NCBI GenBank assembly: GCA_036824465.1
Contig: DAITAC010000060.1
Span: forward strand, 1 to 27,049
Reading direction: 5' to 3'
From: JAKOQB01 sp036824465
GTDB lineage: Bacteria; Pseudomonadota; Gammaproteobacteria; Burkholderiales; Burkholderiaceae_F
Length of the DNA stretch: 27,049 bases
Part shown: one piece after another, positions 16,353 through 24,747 of the stretch
Position numbering within the stretch: position 1 is the stretch's first letter
How the letters are laid out: each line of letters begins with the position of its first letter
The notes under the pieces: generated by a model
What the model saw: the letters and a program-made list of their open reading frames with translations, nothing else
Told to the model about the DNA's origin: nothing
The model's database searches: none
Made by a program: the position numbers and the translations under genes

Positions 16353-17558
16353 ATGCAGCCTGCGTTGACCGTCTCCGGCCTCGGCAAGCTTTACAAGCTC
16401 TATGACTCGCCGCGCGCGCGCCTGCGGGCGTTGATCACCGGGCGCGATACACACCGCCCGCACTGGGTGCTGAACGATGTCTCGTTCTCGCTCGAACGCG
16501 GGCATTGTCTGGGTGTGATTGGCGTCAATGGTGCGGGCAAGAGCACATTGCTCAAGCTCATCGCGGGCACATTGCAGCCCACCACGGGCCGCATCGAGCG
16601 GGGCGGCAGTGGGCGGGTCAACGCGATTCTTGAACTGGGCGCAGGCTTTCACCCGGACTTCACCGGCCGCGAGAACCTGCGCTTCGCCGGCGCGTTGATC
16701 GGCATTTCGGTGGCTGAACTGTCGCAACTTGAGAACAGCATCATCGCGTTTGCCGAGCTCGAAGAGGCCATCGACCGCCCGGTCAAGACCTACTCGTCGG
16801 GCATGACGGTCCGACTCGCCTTTTCGCTCGCGACTGCGGTCGAGCCCGACATTCTGATCATCGACGAGGCGCTGGCCGTCGGTGACCAGCACTTCCAGAA
16901 GAAATGCGTCGAGCGCATCGACGCGTTCCGACGCAACGGCTGCACGATCCTGTTCTGCTCCCACAGCCAGTATCACATCCGGCAGCTGTGCGATGCCGCG
17001 CTGTGGCTCGATGCCGGCCACGCCCGACTGCTTGGCCCCGTGGAAATGGTTCTCGCGGCATACGAGAGCCACGTTCGCCGGCTCGATGCACAGAGGGCGA
17101 CCCCGGGCAGCCCGGCGCAGCAGCGCGCGGCCTCCCCCGCGCCGCTGGATCCTTCGCGACGGGCGTCGATCCGTTCGGTGGAGATCATGCCGCTTGGCGA
17201 CGGCGATCCCCCGCTGTTGCTGGGCGATTCACTTTCGGTGCGAGTCACGGCCGTCACTTCGCAGGACGAGCGCCCGCACATGATGGTGATGCTGGAGTTG
17301 ACGAGCGGGCCCGGCATCACGGTCGTTGCCACGCACGTTGACGGCGTGGCGCCGAAGCGCGATCCGGACGGCGCCTGGAGCGCAACGGTGACCTTTCCCG
17401 AGTTGCCGCTGCACAGCGGTGACTACATCGTCAGCGCCTACCTGTTCGACTCGCAGGGCATCGTTCTGTATGACGAATGGCTGCACTACGCACGTTTCCT
17501 GTACATGTCGCCCGCGCGCCTGCCAGGCCTCGTTTCGCTGAAGCACTCCTGGTCATGA
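16353..17558 (+). CDS. wzt: ABC polysaccharide export ATPase with C-terminal domain (Wzt-like)
   Basis: This is the ATP-hydrolysing subunit of the exporter. The nucleotide-binding domain (about residues 1-235) has Walker A GVNGAGKST (57-65), a Q-loop region, the short signature YSSGM (147-151) typical of glycan exporters, Walker B ILIIDE (167-172), and a switch His in FCSHSQYHI. After a Pro/Ala-rich linker (TPGSPAQQRAASPAP) there is an extra C-terminal beta domain (about 265-401, SVRVTAVTSQDERPHMMVML, LPLHSGDYIVSAYLFD). In Wzt this domain binds the modified end of the polysaccharide. ATG 16353 is preferred; GTG 16347 is in frame. The stop overlaps the next start (ATGA). Confidence 0.9.
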   Translation: MQPALTVSGLGKLYKLYDSPRARLRALITGRDTHRPHWVLNDVSFSLERGHCLGVIGVNGAGKSTLLKLIAGTLQPTTGRIERGGSGRVNAILELGAGFHPDFTGRENLRFAGALIGISVAELSQLENSIIAFAELEEAIDRPVKTYSSGMTVRLAFSLATAVEPDILIIDEALAVGDQHFQKKCVERIDAFRRNGCTILFCSHSQYHIRQLCDAALWLDAGHARLLGPVEMVLAAYESHVRRLDAQRATPGSPAQQRAASPAPLDPSRRASIRSVEIMPLGDGDPPLLLGDSLSVRVTAVTSQDERPHMMVMLELTSGPGITVVATHVDGVAPKRDPDGAWSATVTFPELPLHSGDYIVSAYLFDSQGIVLYDEWLHYARFLYMSPARLPGLVSLKHSWS

Positions 17559-18505
17559 GGGCCGCTGACCGCCTGCGAACCGAAACGCGGGACCTCGTCG
17601 AGCTGGTGCTGCTTCCGGGCATCGCGATCTTCCTGCCGTGGCCGATCACTTTCCGGATTTTCAGATGGCTCTGTGGCTACGGCTTTCTTTACCGGCAGGA
17701 CTGCAGCGAGGCGCTGGCACAGGCGAGATCACGCGGCTGGCTGCGGGGGGATGTCGGCACCTGGCTGCGGGTGCGTCGGCTGACGACGCTGATCGACCAC
17801 GCGGATCTGTATCTCGCCCGCAGCAGGACCGATCGCTGGATGGCGCGTCACTTGTCCGTGCGCGGCGACTGGCCGCAGCCCGGCCGCCCGGCAATTCTGT
17901 GCACCTTTCACTGGGGCGCGGGCATGTGGGCGTTGCGCCACGCAGCCACGCGCGGGCTAGACGTGCACTTCCTGTCGGCGCCGCTGCGGCGCGAGCAGTT
18001 CAAAGGTCGCAGCATCGCCTACTGGTATTACTCGGCGAGAATGCGCTGCGTCGCTGCAGCGACCGGCCGCGCGGTCATCGAGGTGACACGCATGCCGCGC
18101 AGCGTCCTGAAGGCGCTGCGTGACAATGAGCAGATCGTTTCCGTCGCGGACGTGCCATCGGACCAGGTGGTAGGCAGCGAACTCATCGATCTCATTGGGA
18201 TGCGTGCGCGTGTGCCACGCGGCCTGCTGAGGGTCGCGTGTGAGTCCGACGTGCCGGTCACCGTTTACCTGCTCGGCGTTCGCCTGTTGGATGGAATGCG
18301 CACCTTGCGTATCCATCCGCTCGGCTCGCGGCGAGACCAGGAGTCGCTGATCCGTGAAGTCTTTACCTATCTCGAGTCGGCGATCGAGGAAGAGCCGGCA
18401 GCATGGCATTTCTGGGCGATTGCGCCGCGATTCTTTGAACCGGCGGGAATCGAGGCGGCGGCGCCTTCTGGGCGAGCGGCGCAGGCGACGGGGCCCGTCA
18501 GTTGA
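17555..18505 (+). CDS. LpxL/HtrB-like acyltransferase with atypical active-site motif
   Basis: The 316-residue protein resembles the lysophospholipid/lipid A acyltransferase family. Its layout matches: a hydrophobic N-terminal segment (LVELVLLPGIAIFLPWPITFRIF), then ILCTFHWGAGMWALRH at the position of the catalytic HX4(D/E) box, and SVADVPSDQVVG (D199, D203) where LpxL-type enzymes have a DxD-like phosphate motif. In the catalytic box H119 is present, but the residue five further on is M124 rather than Glu or Asp. The ATG overlaps the Wzt stop; an upstream in-frame start at 17477 would overlap wzt by 82 bases and is rejected. The tight coupling to Wzt suggests a role on the exported glycan, its carrier or lipid A. 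Activity is uncertain. Confidence 0.72.
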   Translation: MRAADRLRTETRDLVELVLLPGIAIFLPWPITFRIFRWLCGYGFLYRQDCSEALAQARSRGWLRGDVGTWLRVRRLTTLIDHADLYLARSRTDRWMARHLSVRGDWPQPGRPAILCTFHWGAGMWALRHAATRGLDVHFLSAPLRREQFKGRSIAYWYYSARMRCVAAATGRAVIEVTRMPRSVLKALRDNEQIVSVADVPSDQVVGSELIDLIGMRARVPRGLLRVACESDVPVTVYLLGVRLLDGMRTLRIHPLGSRRDQESLIREVFTYLESAIEEEPAAWHFWAIAPRFFEPAGIEAAAPSGRAAQATGPVS

Positions 18506-21005
18506 CGGCGCGATGCAGCACCCATCCGCCGCGATCGTTGACGCGCCGAAGGCTGCTGTTGGCAACGAGGGCATCGGCATCAATGGTCGAGGTCAACACA
18601 AGGTCCGCGCCCAGCGTGCGGAAATCAAAACGGGCCGGATCGAGCGTGATTCGGACTTCGTCCAGACGCGGGGAATCGATCTGGTAGTCAGATCCCGCAG
18701 GCAAAGGTGACAGGACCAGCATCAGACGGTGGTGCCGGTTGTAGAGGACGCGTTGCCTGCCAGCCGGGTCCAGGGCCTGCCAGAGCGCCTGCTGCGGGTA
18801 ATAGAAGACGCCGTTGAGAATCGGGATGCCGGCTGCAAGCACGGTCATCGCCAAGTCCTGTTCGCCGACGACGGCGACTCTGCGCCCTTTCCGAAGGGCA
18901 TCTTCCTTCAGGGCGTCGCGCCAGAACGAATCAAGCGGGACGATGGCAGTCGGAGCAAGCGCAATCGGATTAAAGACGATTCCAGTCCCTACCATCCAAG
19001 CCGCGTACAGAGCCACGAACGGCACAGAGCGCCTCGCAAGCAGCAGAAAGCCAGCCCAGCCGAGCGCGAGGCATGACAGGACGATGAAGCCCGGGGGCGC
19101 CAGTGTCGCGAGGTCGGGCGGCAATTTGCTGAGCAGAAACGCCGCGCAGAGTGCAGATGCAATCGAACCGCCGATCGCGACGATTCTGACCCAGCGTATG
19201 TTGGCGGGGTCTGCGCCATTCGCAGACGAGATCAACCACGCGAGCAGAAGTGTCTGCGCGAGGCCGAGTGCAATGTCGATACGGAACGGAACCGAGAGGC
19301 CCCACAGCGAATAGCGCGCGATGGCAGGGTTGAATCCAGTGAAGAGGAAAGTGAGAGCGAGCGCGACGAACGCGAGCAGGGCGATAGCGACGAGGTCGAT
19401 GCCGCGCCGGATCCAGAATACGGTGAGCACACCGATTACCAGCGCGGGCAGCAGATAGATGAATGATCCCGCGTCGCTCTGGTCGAGGAACGCCGAGCCC
19501 TGATACATCGTAATCGGGCTGAGCAGCCCCTTGACCAAATACCACGGGTCGATGTCGCCGCCGACCGCTGTACTGCGCTGTCCGGGGTAGACGGTCGATC
19601 TGATCGCCTCGATCGCGTCTAGTGCCGATTGCCACCAGGCGATCAGGAGAAACGCCGCGACGGCCACCGCCGCGAGTCCGGCCAGGAGCTGTGCCAGGCC
19701 GAAGCAAAGCTCCCGCCGGTCGCGGATGAATACGGCGAGCGCGACGGGAATGAGGAGATACGTAATGGCGACCTGCCATGCCGGGTAGAGCACGAGCGCG
19801 AAGCCGGCGATACACAGTCCCAGCAAGGCTCCCAACAGCATGGCAGAACGGATGTTCCTGATTCGCAGGCAGCGATCGGCGGCGACGATGCCAAACAGGG
19901 GAAAGGAAACGACGTACGCAGGCCATCCGGACCATCCAATCGAATAAGGCGAGGCCGACAAGGTTGCCGCCAGAACGGCGGCGATTCGCCATTCCAGTCG
20001 GAACAGCCGCGTCAGGAAGAGCCACAGGGCTGTGAAACAGGCGAAAAATGGGAACCACCAGTACCAGGCAAGCCCGCGCCGCAGATCGAGCAGAAGAAGT
20101 CCCCAAGTCGCCGGTCTGGCCAATGACGAGATGTGATTGACCGGCACTCCGGTCATGCCCACGATGAGCATGTTCTGCCCTTCAGGACCGATGTTGCGGT
20201 TCACCACCGGGAACGGCGGATCGTGCGTCACCTGACTGATCGCCATCGGCGTCGTCACAAGCCACTCGTCACTGCGTATCGGCTGGGGCCCTCCAAGCAG
20301 ATGGACCGAGTCGTCGCGGGTGACCGGGGACGCAGACAGACCAAGTCCCAACGAAGACCCGCTCAAACCTGCCGCAACGAGCAGGGTGAACGAAACTGCA
20401 ACCGATACGGCGAACTGGGTTTGGCCCTCCGGCACTCGCCGACTCGCTATCGCAGTCCTGACCGACGGCAGTGTCGAACCGAACAGACCCAGCAACGGAA
20501 CGAGCACCGCCAGGACAAACGCGGCCATGGCTGCTTTGGGCGGTTGTCCGCTCGCCTCGATCGTCACACTCGAGTTCTGAGCGATGACCGGCAGATCGAA
20601 TTCGGCTCCGTCGGTCAGGCGGACGCGCGCAGCAATCGGTTGAGGACCGTCCGGGACGCTGCGCGGCACGGTGGCCCGAATTTGCCAACCCGACCATAGC
20701 CAGTCCTCGCGTCCACGCGCTTGCACGACATCTGGTCGTTCCAGTCGCAGCAGGCGACCACGATAAACCTCATGGTCGCCCACTCTGAGGATGATGATCG
20801 AGGTAAAGACATTCTTCCGCTCAGGTGCAGCCCAGCCCGCGACAAAGAGCTCGCGCGTTTGAGAGTTAAAGCGCACCCGGTCGACATAGCCGGCCCCTGG
20901 TGCCTGATCTGCTGCCGAGGCTCCGTGCAGAATTGTCAGTGCGAAGCAAGCGGTCAGCCAGTTAACGACAAGGCGAAGCCAGTCAATTCCACGCAAGGCG
21001 ATCAT
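18498..21005 (-). CDS. Large multi-pass membrane protein, GT-C-like, with periplasmic N-terminal domain
   Basis: From ATG 21005 the protein is 835 residues; a GTG start at 21083 would add 26. A signal-anchor-like segment (LVVNWLTACFALTILHGASA) is followed by a beta-rich periplasmic domain (residues about 33-155). At least ten membrane segments and a soluble C-terminal part come next. After the second hydrophobic segment lies a long loop with QPIRSDEWLVTTPMAISQ. An acidic pair in the first large periplasmic loop is typical of GT-C glycosyltransferases using polyprenyl-phosphate sugars. I recall similar proteins annotated only as DUF-containing membrane proteins in glycan loci. The end overlaps the convergent acyltransferase gene by eight bases. 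The likely role is transfer or modification of a glycan on the periplasmic side. Confidence 0.75.
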   Translation of the reverse strand: MIALRGIDWLRLVVNWLTACFALTILHGASAADQAPGAGYVDRVRFNSQTRELFVAGWAAPERKNVFTSIIILRVGDHEVYRGRLLRLERPDVVQARGREDWLWSGWQIRATVPRSVPDGPQPIAARVRLTDGAEFDLPVIAQNSSVTIEASGQPPKAAMAAFVLAVLVPLLGLFGSTLPSVRTAIASRRVPEGQTQFAVSVAVSFTLLVAAGLSGSSLGLGLSASPVTRDDSVHLLGGPQPIRSDEWLVTTPMAISQVTHDPPFPVVNRNIGPEGQNMLIVGMTGVPVNHISSLARPATWGLLLLDLRRGLAWYWWFPFFACFTALWLFLTRLFRLEWRIAAVLAATLSASPYSIGWSGWPAYVVSFPLFGIVAADRCLRIRNIRSAMLLGALLGLCIAGFALVLYPAWQVAITYLLIPVALAVFIRDRRELCFGLAQLLAGLAAVAVAAFLLIAWWQSALDAIEAIRSTVYPGQRSTAVGGDIDPWYLVKGLLSPITMYQGSAFLDQSDAGSFIYLLPALVIGVLTVFWIRRGIDLVAIALLAFVALALTFLFTGFNPAIARYSLWGLSVPFRIDIALGLAQTLLLAWLISSANGADPANIRWVRIVAIGGSIASALCAAFLLSKLPPDLATLAPPGFIVLSCLALGWAGFLLLARRSVPFVALYAAWMVGTGIVFNPIALAPTAIVPLDSFWRDALKEDALRKGRRVAVVGEQDLAMTVLAAGIPILNGVFYYPQQALWQALDPAGRQRVLYNRHHRLMLVLSPLPAGSDYQIDSPRLDEVRITLDPARFDFRTLGADLVLTSTIDADALVANSSLRRVNDRGGWVLHRAVN

Positions 21006-21152
21006 TTTCCCCAGGCGCCGCAATTCGGCCAAACAAATGAGCAGTGAGCGGTTTGCTCGCTCGCGCGGAACGGGTGCCGCCACCTCGGGCGGGCGCTCAA
21101 GGCCAGGCCAGCGCAGTCCGGATCGTGTGTATTTCGTGTGTATTGCACTCGT

Positions 21153-22034
21153 TCAGCCCGGCATAGCCGACATATCTCCGGTCTCCAAGCGGCGACCGAA
21201 CACAACGACGGCATCACTGGGAAGCAAGCGCAGCACCGGCAGGACAAGCACGCCGAACGCGAAGATGATGGCCGCCATCACAACGCCGCTATCCTTTGTG
21301 TAGCGGACCCGCGCAAGCAGGCCGCGCAGCCTGACTGCGGGCAGCCGTTCGACGCGTTCAACGGCGAAGCCGGCGGAGCAAACCAACCTGGCGAGCCCGT
21401 TGCGACTGAAATATTGCACGTGGGGCGAGGGCAGGCCCAGTTGCCACATTCGCTCGAAGAGCCACCGAGCCCCGGTGCGCGCCAGAAGCTTGGCGATCTG
21501 GTAGATGGCGCCGTCGCGGTTCGGTGCGTTGATCACCAGCAGTCCGTTCGGCGTGAGGTGGTCGCGAACGGAACAAAGAATGGCGCGGGAATCCGGCAGA
21601 TGCTCGAACACGTCATTGAACACGATGACATCAAAGCGCTCTCCGGCGCCAAGGGCGGACGGGAAGAACCCTTCAACCACGGGCAGACCGGATGTGCGAG
21701 CCGCCGCGCAAATTCTCTTGTCAGGTTCGAGTCCGACACAGGAGAAGCTCGGGAGAGCCTGTTGCAGGAACCATCCGTGACCAGCGCCAACGTCGAGAAG
21801 TCTCTGGTCACGCGCGGGGCGGATCAGTTTGATCCAGTGGATCAGCTGCAGGTTGTTCCCACGACGAAGGTCTTTGAGTGCGAGTTCGCGCTGGTCTTCG
21901 CTGAGGCGGTCGTAGGCGGACGGTTCGTTGATCTCGACCGGCAAGCAGGCGGACTCATGTCCGCACGAGCGGCAAAGCCGATGCCAGTCGCGAAGCCCGA
22001 TGCCCATTTCGTATCCACAAACAACGCAATCCAC
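21153..22034 (-). CDS. SAM-dependent methyltransferase with N-terminal zinc ribbon and C-terminal membrane segment
   Basis: The 293-residue protein starts with a four-Cys zinc-ribbon (C3, C6, C21, C24). A class I methyltransferase domain follows: motif I LLDVGAGHG (79-87), the acidic end of strand 2 in VGLEPD, then FDVIVFNDVFEHLPD and LTPNGLLVINAPN. This is the Methyltransf_23 pattern common in glycan loci. A hydrophobic stretch near residues 251-273 (MAAIIFAFGVLVLPVLRLLP) may anchor it to the inner membrane. The GTG start at 22034 is the first possible start after an in-frame stop 54 bases upstream. The substrate is probably a sugar or a chain end; this is inferred from context. Confidence 0.85.
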   Translation of the reverse strand: MDCVVCGYEMGIGLRDWHRLCRSCGHESACLPVEINEPSAYDRLSEDQRELALKDLRRGNNLQLIHWIKLIRPARDQRLLDVGAGHGWFLQQALPSFSCVGLEPDKRICAAARTSGLPVVEGFFPSALGAGERFDVIVFNDVFEHLPDSRAILCSVRDHLTPNGLLVINAPNRDGAIYQIAKLLARTGARWLFERMWQLGLPSPHVQYFSRNGLARLVCSAGFAVERVERLPAVRLRGLLARVRYTKDSGVVMAAIIFAFGVLVLPVLRLLPSDAVVVFGRRLETGDMSAMPG

Positions 22035-22243
22035 GACTTCGCCGCAGTTCAGGTCCCGCGCCGGTTTGCAGGACTCCCGGCATTATGACGCTGCCCGGAT
22101 GCTCAGAAGCGTCATGCGTAGGACAATTGAGTTTCTCACGACGAGACAAGCATTCTGGTCATCTGCCCCAGCGGTTCAGTGAAGCCAAGCCATCCTGAGA
22201 GAGGAGAAGCGCGCCGCGATGGCAGCCTGCGGCCCAATGAAGA
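22035..22243. other. Gap between the two methyltransferase genes
   Basis: These 209 bp lie between two minus-strand methyltransferase genes. The frame of the downstream methyltransferase is closed by a stop upstream of its GTG start, and no other gene, terminator or promoter is convincing. A separate minus-strand promoter is possible. Confidence 0.35.
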
Positions 22244-22933
22244 TTACGGCTTGACCCTGACATGGGCAATGTAAAACAGGTTCAGATCGGTCGAAGGCAA
22301 GAAGAACGGTCGCCATGATTCGTCGATCTCGTCGAAGTAGTAACGCAGGAAACTCACGAGATTGTGAATCGGGTTGATGTGTTCGCGGGCCATCCAGTAG
22401 TCATAGGCGAGACCGCGCTGCAGAAGAGCCCGGCGCGGACCGAGGTGTCGGCCCCATCGCCAGGCAAGACCGGGATCGCAGGGAAGAATCAGTGAGATCA
22501 CACCTCCGGGACGCACGACCCGGACCCATTCGCGCAGCACTCGGTGCGGATTGGGCAGGTGCTCGAGAACATGCGCCGCGATCAGCCGATCGAACGAATG
22601 GTCGGCAAAGGAAAGGTGCGTGGCATCTTCGCTCTTCACGCAGATCCGGCCTTCTTTCGTCGGACCGTTCGCGGCGAACTGGTCGAGCAGCGGTTGATTC
22701 AGATCCGTCATCCAGTACTCGTCGAAGCTGTGACGGACCGATTTCAGGTGCACGCCTGTCCCGGCGCCGACCTCGAGGACCTGCGAGAAGTGGTCTGCAC
22801 GATCGAATCGGCGCTCGCACCACACATGACTCATGCGAAGGAAGTACGCGGCCAGTCCGCGGCCATAATTCGCGGACTCGTAGGTGGCACTGAAGTTGGC
22901 CTGATACTCAGCGACGCTCGGGTCGGGTTTCAC
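22244..22933 (-). CDS. SAM-dependent methyltransferase (type 11)
   Basis: The 229-residue protein is a compact class I methyltransferase. Motif I is VLEVGAGTG (52-60), the strand 2 acid is in YWMTDLNQP, motif II/III regions are EDATHLSFADHSFDRLIAAHVLEHLPNP and VVRPGGVISLILPCDPG. VLEHLPNP is typical of Methyltransf_11 proteins. There is no zinc ribbon or membrane segment, unlike its neighbour. It lies in the minus-strand cluster between a glycosyltransferase and the second methyltransferase. Its likely substrate is a sugar residue or sugar nucleotide of the surface glycan, perhaps for chain termination. The substrate cannot be read from the sequence. Confidence 0.85.
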   Translation of the reverse strand: MKPDPSVAEYQANFSATYESANYGRGLAAYFLRMSHVWCERRFDRADHFSQVLEVGAGTGVHLKSVRHSFDEYWMTDLNQPLLDQFAANGPTKEGRICVKSEDATHLSFADHSFDRLIAAHVLEHLPNPHRVLREWVRVVRPGGVISLILPCDPGLAWRWGRHLGPRRALLQRGLAYDYWMAREHINPIHNLVSFLRYYFDEIDESWRPFFLPSTDLNLFYIAHVRVKP

Positions 22934-23019
22934 CGGATCAAAGTCTCCGTGCGCTGAAATCGCGATCCGCTCCGGTCACGAGTCGCGCATCGGATGCCGC
23001 TGCGCGCGGCATTCGCCGC

Positions 23020-23766
23020 TTATGGCAGCACCTGATAGGACCGTTCGCGCAGATCCGCAAAGTCGCGCCTCTGTTGCTCTTCGTCGAGTGTGTAATGCCA
23101 ACCCCATCGGTGGCGGCGAAAGTCCTCCCCGAGTCGCTCGCCGTAGGCCCGATGCTTGCGCACCCGGTACTCTAGGCCCAGGTTCTTGTAATGACAGAGC
23201 ATCAAGGGGCTGGTCTGTAACCGTTCGCCGTCGTAGGCGCGCAGATGCTCGCCCACCGGGTTGCAGGAGTGACAGCCTGCGTGGTAATTGATTTCGCGGA
23301 CCCGATTCGGCCGGAACAGCACAGCCTTGGAGTAAGCCGGGTTCGTTGCCCCATCCTTGACCTGCTGTGTCAAGTGGCGGCTGTAATCGGTCGGAAAGGC
23401 TTCCGAGAACATGTCGAAACCGCGCGGCCTGAAGAGGTCGAAAGCCGCGTTTGCCGCAAGAAAGCGCGGCAGGTCGGTGCAGTAGAGAAACTCGTCGATG
23501 TCGCCGACGATCACGAAGTCGGCATCGTCGCCCTTCCAGCAGTTGTTCTTGACTTCAAGCAGAGCAGATTCCTTGAATTCCCCATCAGTATGATATTGGC
23601 GAACCTGGATGTTCGGGTGCGGGAAAGACTTGATGACTTCGACCGAGCGGTCGGTCGAGAAGTTATCCCAGATGACGATCCTTGTCGCCAGACTGGCGTA
23701 GTGAGAAAGATAAAAGGGCAGAAGTTCCTGCTCGTTGTAGCAGACGGCATATGCGGAGATGTTCAT
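23020..23766 (-). CDS. Glycosyltransferase, family 2-like (Glyco_tranf_2_4 type)
   Basis: The 248-residue protein opens MNISAYAVCYNEQELLPFYLSHY, the start pattern of the Glyco_tranf_2_4 group. Strand 2 has IVIWDNFSTDRSVEVI, and the metal-binding DxD appears in VIVGDIDEFLY (D89, D91). Later features include HAGCHSC (around residue 160-170) and LCHYKNLGLEYRVRKHRAYGER, which match the C-terminal pattern of this group. It is the first gene of the minus-strand cluster and is 86 bp upstream of the type 11 methyltransferase. Donor and acceptor sugars are unknown. It should act in the cytoplasm on the growing lipid-linked glycan. Confidence 0.86.
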   Translation of the reverse strand: MNISAYAVCYNEQELLPFYLSHYASLATRIVIWDNFSTDRSVEVIKSFPHPNIQVRQYHTDGEFKESALLEVKNNCWKGDDADFVIVGDIDEFLYCTDLPRFLAANAAFDLFRPRGFDMFSEAFPTDYSRHLTQQVKDGATNPAYSKAVLFRPNRVREINYHAGCHSCNPVGEHLRAYDGERLQTSPLMLCHYKNLGLEYRVRKHRAYGERLGEDFRRHRWGWHYTLDEEQQRRDFADLRERSYQVLP

Positions 23767-24069
23767 CGTGATCCGGCCGGACCAAAGTATTTCGAAGTCG
23801 GGAGTTGTTTTCCGATATCGCTGGGTATCATCTGAAAGCGAGTATCGAGCGCTGCGAGTCTTGCCGGGAGAAGTTTCTCATCCTTACGGAGCTCCCGTAT
23901 TGGAAGAGGGTCTTGGCGTATCACCTGCGCTTCGGTCGCGGCTGCGCTGCGGCGCAAAAGAAACGGCGCGGGCGCGCGAGAAATTGGGACGATGGACGAG
24001 ACGCCGAGGTGACGGGAGCTGCCCGTATTCTCAGTCAGTCTTTGGTCGCACTTCGGGAGGTAGCCGGCT
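23767..24069. other. Divergent intergenic region between two glycosyltransferase genes
   Basis: About 303 bp lie between divergent glycosyltransferase genes and should hold promoters for both. Open frames such as plus 23805-24098 (97 codons) overlap the downstream gene and carry no recognisable domain or ribosome site, so I treat them as chance. I could not find a convincing -35/-10 pair. Confidence 0.4.
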
Positions 24070-24747
24070 GTGGTTACGAGGGGGACGCCACGCTTTAGCG
24101 TGATCGTACCGCACTACGACGGCAGCATCAGCGAAGCGCTTCTGTTGCGCGGACTGGGTTGCCTCGCGAAGCAGACTTTTGCCGACTTCGAGCTGCTCCT
24201 TTACCACGATGGGCCTCTGACCAGGCCGCTGCCAGACCTTACGGCAGTGGGCCTGGGGGCGCGAGTCAGGATCAGCATCAGCGAGAGGCGCCACAACGAC
24301 TGGGGCCACTCCCTTCGCGATCGTGGAATCCGCGAAGCTTCGGGCGATTACATCGTTCACTTCAACCCGGACAATATCCTGTACGAGAATGCGCTCGAAG
24401 TGCTGGACCGGTACAGCCGAGCGCCGGTGCCGCCGGTAACGGCACCCGAACTCGCAGAAAACCCGGCGATTCTCATCTACGCGATTGCCATGCGCGGCAT
24501 GAATTTCAACGGGCGCTGGCCGATCTGGCGCAACCCAGCCGATCCGGCGCGCGCGTTGATCTATACGGGGATTCCGCCAGTGCCGGGCCTGATTGACTGC
24601 ATGCAGCTTGTGGCGACCCGTACAGTATGGGAGCAGGTCGGCGGCTGGTATGACCGCAGCGAGATGTCAGACGGGACGATCTACTCAAGGCTGGTGCGAG
24701 AACGTGGGGCACGCTACGTGCCGGCAGTTCTCGGCGAGCATTGGTGA
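24070..24747 (+). CDS. Family 2 glycosyltransferase (short)
   Basis: The 225-residue protein has the GT-A start RFSVIVPHYDGSISEALLLRGLGCLAKQTFADFELLLYHDG, which is the nucleotide-binding strand, the QTF turn and second strand of family 2. The acidic motif region is GDYIVHFNPDNILYENALEVL, with Asp at about residue 101. The distal part has VATRTVWEQVGGWYDRSEMSDGTIYSRLV, the usual GGW helix with a possible catalytic Asp/Glu. It is shorter than many family members but has the complete GT-A core. The GTG start at 24070 is placed a few residues before the first strand. Sugar specificity is unknown. It precedes the TPR protein gene by about 320 bp. Confidence 0.85.
   Translation: MVTRGTPRFSVIVPHYDGSISEALLLRGLGCLAKQTFADFELLLYHDGPLTRPLPDLTAVGLGARVRISISERRHNDWGHSLRDRGIREASGDYIVHFNPDNILYENALEVLDRYSRAPVPPVTAPELAENPAILIYAIAMRGMNFNGRWPIWRNPADPARALIYTGIPPVPGLIDCMQLVATRTVWEQVGGWYDRSEMSDGTIYSRLVRERGARYVPAVLGEHW

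Noticed and set aside
16128..17072. Minus-strand frame of 314 codons over wzm/wzt
   Set aside because: Antisense shadow of clearly identified ABC exporter genes.
18970..20106. Second minus-strand frame of 378 codons within the large membrane protein gene
   Set aside because: Arg-rich shadow; the overlapping frame has a coherent set of membrane spans.
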